NCBI GenBank assembly: GCA_028671895.1
Contig: CM053802.1
Span: 38,788,201 to 38,852,200 of the forward strand
Direction: 5' to 3'
Source: Oenanthe sinensis
Lineage: Eukaryota > Streptophyta > Magnoliopsida > Apiales > Apiaceae
Length of the DNA stretch: 64,000 nt
Position 1 is the stretch's first letter. The number at the start of each line of letters is the position of its first letter. Under the pieces are notes generated by a model. It saw nothing but the letters and a program-made list of their open reading frames with translations, did not search any database and was not told the origin of the DNA. This document shows positions 46,019 through 57,210 of this stretch, one piece after another. Made by a program: the position numbers and the translations under genes.

Positions 46019-46830
46019 ATGATAAACACGAACAACTTCTCTATGCGATCAGTTCTTGAGAAGGACAAGTTGACGAGAATATATTTCCTTGACTGACATA
46101 GGAGCTTGAGGATCGTCCTCGGGCACCACGATATTAGTCAAATCTCTTCCCCTACTCTTAAAGTTGAGAATGTAACATGTGCAAATCATAGTGCTTATTG
46201 GAAGCAAATTGATGTTGCGACTGATGTTTCATGTCTCATGCTCGCAAATATATGTGCTGAGCTTAAGAAGCAATACAAGCATATAGATGCTTATGAAATG
46301 ATTGAGCACAAGATATATTTGAAAGGGCACTATACACTTACAAGTAGGGAGAGTGAGACCCGGTTACACCACATGTTCTAAAGATTATAGGGTATAATGA
46401 ATACCATTGATATTTTGGGTTTTCAGATTGGTCTGGAGACAGTTAGATTTGATCTTACAATCTTTGGACAAATATTATTCTTATTTTGTTATGAACAATA
46501 AAGTGAATAAGATTGGTAAAACACCCATTGAGTTGCTAAGCATGTTGAGAACTGCTAAAAGTAATATGATAAATGCATGAACTACTACTATATTGATGGT
46601 AAACATAGGGAATGCAAAAGGGAAAGGAAAATGGAAAGGCAAGGAGAAGATTTGATCTAGTTCCGTTGTCAAACCAAAGTCCAATCCCTAAAGCAGACTC
46701 TAAAGTCTGAATGAGGTGTTGATAAAGAAGGCGATTGTCACTTCTGTGGAAAGTTGGGAGACTGGAAATTAAACTGTCATGCTTAATTGGAAGATCGGAA
46801 GATGATGATCAATAAGGGTCAAGCTTAAGG
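46019..46830 (+). pseudogene. Element F gag, decayed
   Basis: ATG at 46019 opens MINTNNFSMRSVLEKDKL, the normal start of copia gag in this group. The family phrase Leu-Asp-Trp-Phe-Arg is broken by TGA at the Trp position just before 'RSLRIVLG'. The core ('CLMLANICAELKKQY', 'DAYEMIEHKIYLKG') is readable to a stop at 46379. A degenerate zinc knuckle at about 46737-46778 reads CHFCGKLGDWKLNC, with Asp in place of the essential His. Confidence 0.82.
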
Positions 46831-49481
46831 TATCGGGTTGGAATTGGAGTAAAGATAGTTGCTCTGGTTCGAGGAACTCGTTACTTAATTTTTGGCCTAT
46901 AAGGAAAATTTAGAACTTAATAATTGTTATATTGTGCTTACAATTGGCAGAGACATTATTTCAGTTTCTTGTTTGGACAAGAAAGGCTTTTTCATTTTAT
47001 AACAATAGTTGTTTATTCTATTTTGATGATGAGCCTTATAATGTGACACATCTAATTAACAATTTATATGTTCTAAAGTGACTCAAATCAAATATTACCT
47101 TTGACACTGTTGTTGAGGCCGTATTAATAAGAAACGCATTTTCAGAATACATAAGGATGCATTCATGGATAAGTTTGATTATGAATCATACAAAAGGATG
47201 TGAATCTTGGTTTATTTGGTAAAATGACTAAAGCTCCTTTTACCGGACATGGTGAAGGGATCATTGAATGGGTATGACTTATACATAGTGATGTATGTGG
47301 TCATATGTGTACGATGACAAAAGGTAGATTTTATTAACTTCATAAAATTTACTAATTATTTTAGTAGATACGGATATATGTATCTTTTGAAGAACTAATC
47401 CGAATCATTTGAAAAGTTCAAAGACTATAAAGATGAAGTAGAAAATATCAAAGAAAAGTTTTTTTGATAGGAGAGATCACACCTTGTTGGACATGGTGCG
47501 ATCAATGTTGAGTCAATGAATCTTCCAATTAGTTTCTGGGGTTGCACCCTGGAAACGGCTCCACATACACTTAACTGTGTTCCTACTAAATTGGTTCAAA
47601 AGACTCCTTATGAGATATGGACTGAGCAACGTCACAACATGTCATTTATAAAATTTTGGGGATGTGAAGCGTTTGTGAAACGTCTAATCTATGACAAGCT
47701 AGGACCAAAATCAGATAAATGTAATTTTGTGGAATACCCAACTGAAACAATGGGTTATTCTTTCTATAATCCTTCCGAGAACAAAGTGTTTGTTGCTCGA
47801 ACTGCTGAGAGACAGTGGGAGGATAATAGATCTCAATGAAGTTTGAGACCCACATGATAATGTTGAACCAATGGAGGAACCTGAGCAGAATATACAAGAA
47901 AAATAATACTACTCAAGAAACACAGGTATTCGTAGGTCTAGTAGGATTCGCCATGAGCTCGAGAGATAATATGGATTTCTCTTGACTCAAGATAGTGATG
48001 TGATGCTTATGGATGAAGATGAGCCTCTCACCTACCAAGACGCTATAAACACTCCAGATTCTAAGAGATGGCTGGATGCCATTAAATCTGAGATGGAATC
48101 CATGTATACTAATCAAGTATGGACTTTGGTTGATCCACCTGAAGGGGTAAAACCTATAGGGTGCAAGTGGGTTTTCAAGAAGAAGACCGACATGGATGCT
48201 AATGTACAGACCTATAAGGCACGATTGGTGGCAAAAGGTTTCAAGAAAATTCATGGTATTGACTATGATGAGACCTTTTCACCAGTTGTTATGGTCATGT
48301 CCATCAGGATTTTGCTTGCTATAGCTTCTTACTATGACTATGAAATCTGGCAAATGGATGTCAAAACCGCTTTCTTAAATGAGAGCCTTGAAGAAGATAT
48401 GGATGTGTACATGACACACCCTAAGGGTTTTGTTGATCTAAAGGATGCTGGAAATGTATGTAAGTTGCGTCGATCCATTTATGGATTAAAGCAGGCCTCG
48501 AGGAGATGGAACATTTGTTTTCATGAAACAGTCAAAAAGAGTTTGACTTTATTTAGAATGAAGATGAAACTTGTGTTTACAAGAAGTTTAGTGGGAGTCA
48601 TGTGGCATTCCTAGTATTATATGTTGATGATATATTACTAATAGGGAATGACATTCCTTCTCTATAGACTGTGAAGACTTGGTTGAGAAATAATTTCTCA
48701 ATGAAAGACTTAGGCGATGTGACATATATATTAGGGATCGAGATCTATAGAGATAGATCAAGGTGATTGATCGGCCTAATTTAGAGTACATACATTGACA
48801 AAGTTTTGCATCGATTTCAAATGCAAAGAGACTAAAATGGATATGTCCCAATGTCTCATGGGATAGTGATCTCAAAATAAAATTTGTCCTAAATCATTGG
48901 ATGATAGGGACTGCATGAGTAAAATTCCATATGCGTCAGCAATTGGTTTTATAATGTATGCAATGATATGTACTTGTCCTGATGTCTCGTATGCTTTAAC
49001 CATGATGAGTAGATACCGATCTAATGCAGGTGAAGGTCACTGGATGACAGTCAAGAATATTCTTAAGTACTTAAAGAGGACTAAAGATTCATTCTTGTTA
49101 TATGGAGGAGATGTGAAGCTAGTTGTAAGAGGTTTCAGTGATACTGGTTTCTAGACAGATCACGATAATTTAATGTTTCTATCTGGCTTTGTGTTTTATT
49201 GAGATGTTGTATGCTGGAATGGTTCACAGCAAAGACAATTGTTGATTTTACAATAGAACCTGAGTATATTGATGCTTGTGAAGCAGCCAAGGAGGCTATT
49301 TGGGCATATACTTAGGAGATATCACCTAATTAATGAGATTAATGATCAAGGAGATATACATATATGTAAAGTGTATACTAATAATAATATTGCAGACACA
49401 CTGACTAAGGCTTTGTCGCAGCAGAAGCACGAAAGTCACACTAGTTCCATGAGTATTGGATACTTGGGTAATTGGCTCTAG
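46831..49481 (+). pseudogene. Element F pol, decayed (IN, RT, RNase H fragments)
   Basis: Protease text is barely visible near 46945-46990. Integrase text starts near 47280 ('IHSDVCGHMCTM') and its C-terminal part is open at 47516-47839 ('FWGCTLETAPHTLNCVPTK'). RT is open at 47982-48614 with 'GCKWVFKKKTD' and 'QMDVKTAFLNE'; after a frame change, YVDD is at 48620-48631. RNase H fragments lie at 48897-49154 and 49269-49481 ('YHLINEIND', 'IADTLTKAL'). Several stops and at least three frame changes are present. Confidence 0.88.
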
Positions 49482-49483
49482 TG

Positions 49484-49494
49484 CAAGTGGGAGA
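49484..49494 (+). other. Polypurine tract of element F
   Basis: CAAGTGGGAGA ends one base before the LTR start TGTTAGT. It is shorter than the GGGGGAG tracts of the Sireviruses. Confidence 0.8.
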
Positions 49495-49495
49495 T

Positions 49496-51034
49496 TGTTA
49501 GTAATTGTGCTCTAGAGACAATACTTTTTATATTTTAAGGAAAATATTTATTATTAAGGATTATTTTTTATTGATTATTATTTATTATGTTTTATTTACT
49601 GCGTAATAAATTGAAAGCATAATAAATGTCCTTGGAATTTTGATACGTATTATATATCTTTAAGTATGTGACTTAAAAATGAGATTATATGAATAGTATC
49701 TTATTCCTAAAATTCCCTAGTCGAGTATTATTATTTAAGGACAATAATAATGCACAAAGACTAGTATGTTTCTTGACAGATGACCACATCGCATTGGTCA
49801 TAGGTATGGGGATACTAAAGTCAAGAACATAAGTGCATGTATCAATGCATGACACTGGAATGACCCGCCATGAGATTCTACATGTTAAGTAAGTGTCATA
49901 AGTAATTCTCACTGTGATAATGATGTAATGATCCTTAGACCTGAAATCATTATATTTCTATACGAGAATTAATATACTTTGATTACATTAAAAGTTACCT
50001 TTGACCGGGTGATGATAAAAGTGGACATTGGGTATATTATGAATCGTATGAGAAATATGAATGATCTAGATGAGATTTAATCCTCCTAATTTTAGGAGTG
50101 ATATTATTGGCCTCTTGTTTGAGTGAGACTATGAAATGCACGGTCGTGCTCAAATGTTGATTTGATTTTAATAGTCTACTCATCGATCAAGAAAATAAAG
50201 ATTAAATTATGAAGAGGATGACACGAGACATGCCTTGAGTTTAATCTATAATATCAAGATTAAAGGGATTATATTACATGGAACATTATTCACGAAAGGC
50301 TTAATCGAATCACCGATTTATTATTATTACTTGGGTAGCAATGATGTATTACTAGATGCCGCTCATTGTTTACAATTTTAATTAGATATTAAAATTGTTG
50401 TCAACGTAATAATAACTTACAGGGTCACACACAAAGAACGCTTGAAGGAGAAATAATTTAAATTATGAATTTAAATTAAATAAGTAATTTATTTTATTTA
50501 TGATATTAATTAAGTATGACTTAATTAATTATATAAATAGAGTAAATGAATTACTTAAACTAATTCCAAAATTAATAATTAATTAATTAAGTGAGACTTA
50601 ATTAAATAATTTAGAATTTTGGATTAGTATTAATTATAATTGGATTATAATTAGAAAACTTATTCCTCTCTCTATATAATCTCTTTATGGGCTGATTTAA
50701 TAATATAGAGATTTTACAAAAACCCTAGCCGCTCTGAGAGAGGAGGAAGATAGAGAGAGAAGAAGTTTTCGGGTGCTAGTACACATCAATCCTTCATGAA
50801 AAGTGTTCGTGTGGATACCGTAGAGCGTAGATCGCGAGAGCGGGATACGTGGTGATTAAACAAGCTTTGGACCTCCATTAATCTTCCATTAATGAACTGT
50901 TAAAGCTTCTAAAGGTATTTATTCTTTATCTCCGAATTAAATCTTTTGTTTTCGCATGGATCCTGCGGAGGGTTTCGCTATTTTGATTTATTTTTCGCGT
51001 TTATTCCGCTGCGTTTGTGTCACGAAACCCTTCA
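49496..51034 (+). repeat. Element F 3' LTR (1539 bp)
   Basis: About 1% different from the 5' LTR, with one single-base insertion near 49792. Followed by ATGAT (51035-51039). Confidence 0.94.
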
Positions 51035-51039
51035 ATGAT

Positions 51040-53010
51040 AGCAAAGGATGTACAAGGGACTTGGCTATCATGAGTTTGGAATTGTCATCACTGGAAATAT
51101 CTTTCTTGTCAACGGACTTAAGCACTATCTACAGGGCACTAGGGAATTCTTTGTCAAAAGGTTTTCTGGAAAAGCATTGAAATAGAAAAGTGTTTGATTT
51201 CAAGCAAGAAAGATGGAAGATCACTCAACTGAGAGTGAATTGGTGATGTTCATGCATTCAACAGATAATATATCACATATGGTGATTGATCACTTCAGGC
51301 AGATCAAGTTGGAAGTAAAGTACTTTGAAGTTGAAGCAATTAACACAACATGCTTCTTTATTCAACAAGATCGTGAAAAGACATCATATGATTAATGGCT
51401 AACCAGAAGCAAACACTGAAGCTCTTTTGTGTGTTTGGAGGAAACTGATATTTATTGAAGATTTATATGAGCATCTTGATAAGTTTGAAATTAAGGCCCA
51501 TGGAACAATTTTCCTCGGCTACTCATTGAAGTCGAAAGCTTTCAAAGTAAGATGTGATGTAAAATCAGAAGGTGATTGAAAGTCTGAATGTGTCATCCTA
51601 TTACACCAAGCTCCCGAGCATTAATATAAAAGTCTATTCTGAATCTGTGAAGCTTGACATCTAGTCAGAGTCATATTCAGATATTGATGATGAAACTGAG
51701 GTTGTAGAAGGAATAAATGTTAATGATGATGATTCAGATCCTAGTAGTGGAAATGGTAGTGAATCTACATAACTCGTGGACTTTAACAGAATCCACTCAA
51801 CAAGGTGAAGGATCCTCAACACATCCTAGCAGCAACTCAGGGGGAGCAAAATAAAAGAAGGATCTACTAGTCATACTCAATACAATGAAGATCAAAGGAA
51901 TATATTAAGAACATATCTGCCGAGACAAAGGGTTTGGAGTCAAAATCATTCCTGGAGTCTAGTTCTTAGTGATCCGGATACTAGAGTAAAGACTAGAAGT
52001 GCTATGCAAAGTAAATGATTACTCTTTGGGAAAGAACAATTGTTAAACAGTTGGAATCCTAAAGAAGATTGAAGAAGTAATGATTTATCCAGATTGGGTG
52101 ATTGCAATGCAAGATGATCTCAATCAGTTCGAAGGCAGAATCTACTGAATCTGGAACCCAGGCCACAAGACAAAGTTGTAATTGGTATTGTAAGGGTTTT
52201 CAGAGACTGGATGATTTTTGGCATTGTTATGAGGGACAAAGCCAAACTGGTTGCTACAGAAGGTATCGACGATGATGGAAACAAAATCTTCGGGACTTTC
52301 AAGATCTAACTAAAGCACCAGAGACGAGACTTAATACTATTAGGGCCGAACAAATTGATGTACAACAACTCCTGGACTTTGAAGTTTCATATCCACTGGA
52401 ATTTTTATATCATTCTCTTCACAAAGCTCTCTATGACGGAGGTAAGAGATCAAGCAATCGTCAAGGACATAGTATGACACTCTAACTGATATTCACTTGA
52501 ATATCAGTTTATATTAGAGTCGTTATACACATATCTCTCTAGAATACAAGGCACACACACATAATGTTTAGTGCAAGTATACCATGATTATGTTATATAT
52601 GGGTCTACTGTGCATAAAGACCATATATTTTATTCTCAATATGCCTATGTGCAAGTTTCCACGTGGATACTAGAGAATCTAATCTTATAGCTAAGATATG
52701 AATTGTTAGATATCTTAAGGGATTACCAATTCTAAGAATCAGGTACCCTAAAGATACTAGGTTTAACATAATTGGCTATATAGATATAGATAATGCAGGT
52801 TGAAAGAAAGACAGGGAAGTAATTACTAGAAGCTGTCAAACTCCATCAACTCTGCTGGATAATCTCTTCACCACTCACGTAACAAGCGCATGGACACCAG
52901 GTATCATTTATATCGAGAGTAGTCCTTACTAGAATAACTTGCAGATATTTGTTAAACAGCTTGATAAATTCATTTTGTTTAAGTTGGTTAGTGAAGTTGG
53001 GATATTATTT
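51040..53010 (+). pseudogene. Element E pol remnant, right of F
   Basis: Continues the protease ('agcaaaggatgtacaagg', 'atgagtttggaattgtcatc'), then compressed integrase fragments (51290-51560), integrase-RT linker text ending 'aactcagggggagca' (51833), RT N-terminal text (52010-52270), and RNase H pieces (52700-52830, and 52925-53010, matching 'LADIFTKPLDES'). Large deletions remove most of the integrase core and the RT YVDD region. Every domain is out of frame or broken. Confidence 0.78.
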
Positions 53011-55220
53011 ATGTATATATTTGTTGAAAATCTCATATGTAAGGAATTCTTAAATGAGTTCACAAGTATTAAATTTTACATATTTAAAGGACTTGTGAAT
53101 TTATCTGAAATCCAGTACCTCGTGCTTATTGCTACTAATTTAATTATCATGTTTACAATGTTATATGCATATGTGGTAATTAGTTGTTCTAGCATAAGTT
53201 TGAATATTATCTTAATTGATTTAAATTATGATGTCAGACAATTCGATGTCAGATCAGTCTCATGATTTAAATGAATTAAAATAATATGCAGCATAATTGT
53301 TTGTATGATAAATATGTTATGAGTATCTGTTAATGATATCTTACTTAATTTTTTTGATATTTTTCTCTGATATTTTTAAATATTTTGTTATAAATAATTG
53401 TGACACTTTTAATATTAGTGACATTATTTAGAATTACTGATCTAAGTAATCAATGCATATTTCAAAAATCACTAATATTGAAAATAACGGAGGTATTTTC
53501 TAAGTTATGCGTATATAAAATTCTCAATATTTTATATACTTAGAAATATTTCTAAAATTGTTTTTACTTATAGGTATCAACCATTTGTAAAATGATTTGT
53601 TTTCAAACACTTGTTTCAATGTTTGTTGCATATTGATTCAAAGTACCTAAACAGTGGTTGTTGCTTTGAAGGCCTTATACTGTATTGCTAAGAATACATC
53701 CACCCCTATTGTAATGAAATTTTCTATTTTAAGTTAGGGATAATATCAGGTGAACGAAAATGATGAATATCATAATTGCATTATGAGTCGGAAAATCATA
53801 GTCCTCTATCTGATAAGAATGGTTTGCAAAATTGTTTTCAAATCATACAGTATTAAGGTATAAAGGAAAAGAGTCATTTTAACGAGATATAATTTGGTAA
53901 GAGAGTTGAATTTCTTCTTTGGTATAAATTCTCGCGTTTTATAATGGGAAGTTTGCCTTATAGGAAATTCATAAAGGATAAAAACTTTCTTCTATGATAC
54001 AACTTTCCCGCGTTTTATTATGGGATATGTATCTTAAAGAAAATTTTGTATCATGCCCTTAAATGATAAATCTTTAATTCCGACAAAACTCTTTTATTGA
54101 AAGTGCTTTAATGCAATCTATTACCATTCCTTATTATATTTTTCCTTCTCCTTGGGATGAAAAATATGTTTTGGAATGTTAAGGTGATTATCGTTTTATC
54201 TCGAGTGGTTTTTTCCAGTAAGCGCCCAGTGGCTTTAGAAACTGGTAGTACTGTAAATATATATATTTTTAAAATTCCTTAAGAGTGCTGAATTTCTTCT
54301 TTTGTACAACTTCCCGCATTTTATTATGGGAAGTATGTCTTATAGGAAATTCATAAGGAATAGGAACTTTCTTCTCAGATACAACTTTCCCGCATTTTAT
54401 TAAGGGATATGTATCTTAAAGAAAATTTCTTATCATGCTCTTAAATAATATATTTTTTTTAACAATTGGTACATATTGTTTTTGTTTTCAAACTTTTAAT
54501 ATTATTATTTCTTTATATATATGTGTGTAAGTTTATTTTTATTTTGTTTTTATTTTTTTCTATAAAATTGGCACATTTATGTGTTTATTTATTTCTATAC
54601 GATTGGCATATATTTTTTCCCTATAAAATTGGCATATTTTTACATTATAGTCATTTTTATTTCATTTTAATTTTAAAATTTATTTTTTTCTACGAGAAAT
54701 TGTTCTAAGAATCATAAGTATTAAATGTCAATATTTAAAGGACTTGTGAATTTCTTTACATCTACTTTCTCGAGCTTACATATATCACTGATAATTGTTA
54801 TAAGTATAATTGTCATATTCTTAAGTAACAATTATTAAATATAATGTATGAAGTTAAATGTTATTTTTCATTACTATGTTTATGTAGTATTTAGCAATGG
54901 TATTTTAGCTTATTAAAATTATGAATTGAATCAATTCATCGTTTATTAGTTTCATAATTTTAATACGATGAGATATCAGGAGCATAATTACTTGTTTTTT
55001 GAAATTATTATTAATTATCATGTTTTGATAATTTGTTATTGTTTCATTGCAATTAATTATGATTTTTGTTGTTAGTGATAATATATATTGTTTATCTGAA
55101 AATCACTAATAATAAAAGCATATATGTGTTCTGCCGAATAAGAGCAATCGACTCGAGGTAAAAGCAGGTAATCTCGATCTTGATATATTCTTTAATCAAT
55201 TGATATAAAAATATATAAAC
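53011..55220 (+). repeat. Element E pol-ORF3 spacer with a duplicated CCCGC[AG]TTTTATTATGGGA module
   Basis: AT-rich and non-coding. A module of about 170 bp (53900-54070) is repeated at about 54283-54452, roughly 380 bp on. Each contains two CCCGCNTTTTATTANGGGA-type inverted repeats with flanking GATACAACTTT / GTATCTTAAAGAAA. Between 54560 and 54640 TATAAAATTGGCATAT recurs three times. Unlike A, C and D, the LTR motif of E (GTCATACCGA) is not seen here. Confidence 0.65.
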
Positions 55221-56090
55221 AATTGATATATTGAGCCCTCAGTGGCTATAGGACAAGATCAAGGGATTGAAAACCTACAATCTCTAACACAGATCATAGA
55301 ACTAAACACTCAAATAGATACAGCTTCATCTACTAACCCCCTGAAAAGAAAAATTTTAATCAACTAAAGAGGGTGAGAGAGTAAGTGCCTCTAGTGCACT
55401 AGAAACAGAAGTATCTATGAGTGTTCCAGCAGCTCTGCCTCCAGTTAGAATATGAAATTGAAACCAAGGCAACTGTTAAGTAATTTATATCCTCCCAAAA
55501 GGGTATAGATTTTCAAATGGCAAAACTGTTACTAGATTCATTCTCTCAACAGAGTGAGTCTATTGAATTCGGCCTGTCAGCCAAGGCCATTTGTAAAGAG
55601 TCAACTTCATCTGGACACTCTCAAACACTGAAAATCATATATGTAATATTCAAATGCACTGTATGGATTGTCAGACACTAAGGATGAATTGACGGAAGCA
55701 ATTATTCTAAACTTCCATATCAAGGAAGGAAGAATGATTGATGATTCTGACTGAATCAACATGCCTTCACAGACGTCAGGAGGAAACTTGGATCATTTGC
55801 TACATTATAGATCCTTGTCTCCCTCCCCAGATGGAACATATCTGGATTCCCAATGGAATAGATCATCTTAGATGATCAGCAACTCATTGAATCTATTCCT
55901 GAAGTAATTCAGTTTTTAAAGTCAAATATTTTAATGGATTCAATTGAGGACGGGGATTTACGAAACCCCATTGCACTACCAATGACCTCTCTTGAAGGGG
56001 CTATGGTGATCTTTCTTGCAGGTACAAACGATTATGTCATCCGTACTGAGAGAGAGAAATAGTGTTGTGAGGAAAGAGTGAAACACAAGT
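55221..56090 (+). pseudogene. Element E ORF3 remnant
   Basis: Text homologous to the ORF3 C-terminal half of C and D ('gagccctcagtggctatagg', 'cccctgaaaagaaaaat', 'gcagctctgcctccagttag', 'cctgtcagccaaggccat'). No frame stays open for more than a few dozen codons. Confidence 0.65.
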
Positions 56091-57210
56091 GAGAAAGAGT
56101 GAAAATATATATTCTATGAGTGAAACACTTATAGAGTATATGAGCGAAACACTTGTCAGAAACACAAAGGAAAATCACACACTAGCACAATTACCAAATC
56201 CCATTCCCAATTCCCTATTACTGATTTCTAATGTTACTCAACTAAGGGGGATGAAATTTCTTCTGATATTAAGGATTCTGAAGAGGATTACTCAACTAAG
56301 GGGGAGAAGTTTGAACAAGATCCAAAGGGGAGAATTGTTCAACAAGAGATTCAAAGGGGAGAATTGTTCAACAAGATCCAAATAGGGGGAGAATTGTTGA
56401 ACAAAGACTTTTACTAGAAAAGGATTACTCCATTGTTGAACAAGAAAAGGGGGTATATAACAACATGCTTGGATTGGATAGAACTAATGATTATTTATTA
56501 TTCTTCTATTCCATTTGATTTTAGAAGATTCTTGTATATAGGAATTAACCGGATTTTCTAAAATGTATAACATGTCATAGTTTGCATTTTTTTTATATTT
56601 GCGATGGTTTAATGCTGTATGTATGCCATGTCTGTTGTTACCTCTATTAAATTGGTTGGATAATTCAAGTAAGGGGAGAATGAATTCACCTTGGAAGAGA
56701 AGTGAAGACAGAAGTTGGAGAAATAGAGGATAGATGGTAAGAAGAGAACAAGACTTCATCCCTGCCATCCTAAGGGGGAGTAGTGATGAGTCTGAGAAAT
56801 GAAGATAATATTACTTGTATAATATGTTCAGTGCTAGAGGAACAAACATCTTTCATTTCAGTTACTCAAAAAATCTGGAAATGTAGAATCTGATCTAGAA
56901 AAACCAGCCACTGAAGATCTACCAATGACACCTAGTCACAAAATTTAAACTCTAGAAGAATGTGAAGTTGATACTTCTGAAGCTGGTAATGATAGGTAAG
57001 TCAAGATAGAACTTTGTTAAATGTGTTCAGTCTAGAGGAACATCAATCTTATATTTATCTTTTATAATTGAAATCTGGAAATGTATTATATAATCCAGAA
57101 AACAATTTATTATTTACAGTTCTTAAATGTCGTATTATTTTCTTAGTTGTTAGTTGAGTTATCCTCTAGGAATTTGTGTGTTAAATGTTTAACAACAAAT
57201 AGGGGGAGAT
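56091..57210 (+). other. Element E 3' region with multiplied polypurine tracts (true tract 57198-57209)
   Basis: GGGGGATG/GGGGGAG tracts at 56246 and 56300 are followed by three units of a 28-30-bp repeat (TTCAAAGGGGAGAATTGTTC-like) at 56320-56400. The last, AAATAGGGGGAGAATTGTTG, imitates a real PPT-LTR junction. Bases 56480-56640 resemble gag-derived text also found at 41660-41870. The functional tract, AAATAGGGGGAGA, ends two bases before the LTR. Confidence 0.75.

Larger units (their letters stand above)
42285..51034 (+). mobile_element. Element F: defective Ty1/copia element of another lineage, 8750 bp
   Basis: LTRs of 1538 and 1539 bp start TGTTAGTAATTGTG and end CCTTCA, with an ATGAT duplication. 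LTR difference is about 1% by hand count. The 2.2-kb leader, gag with a single knuckle and pol wording ('MDVKTAFLNESLEED', 'SIYGLKQASRRW', 'LLIGNDIPSL') differ from the Sireviruses here, and there is no third ORF. Coding regions are full of stops and frame changes, far beyond what the LTR difference predicts. Confidence 0.93.
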
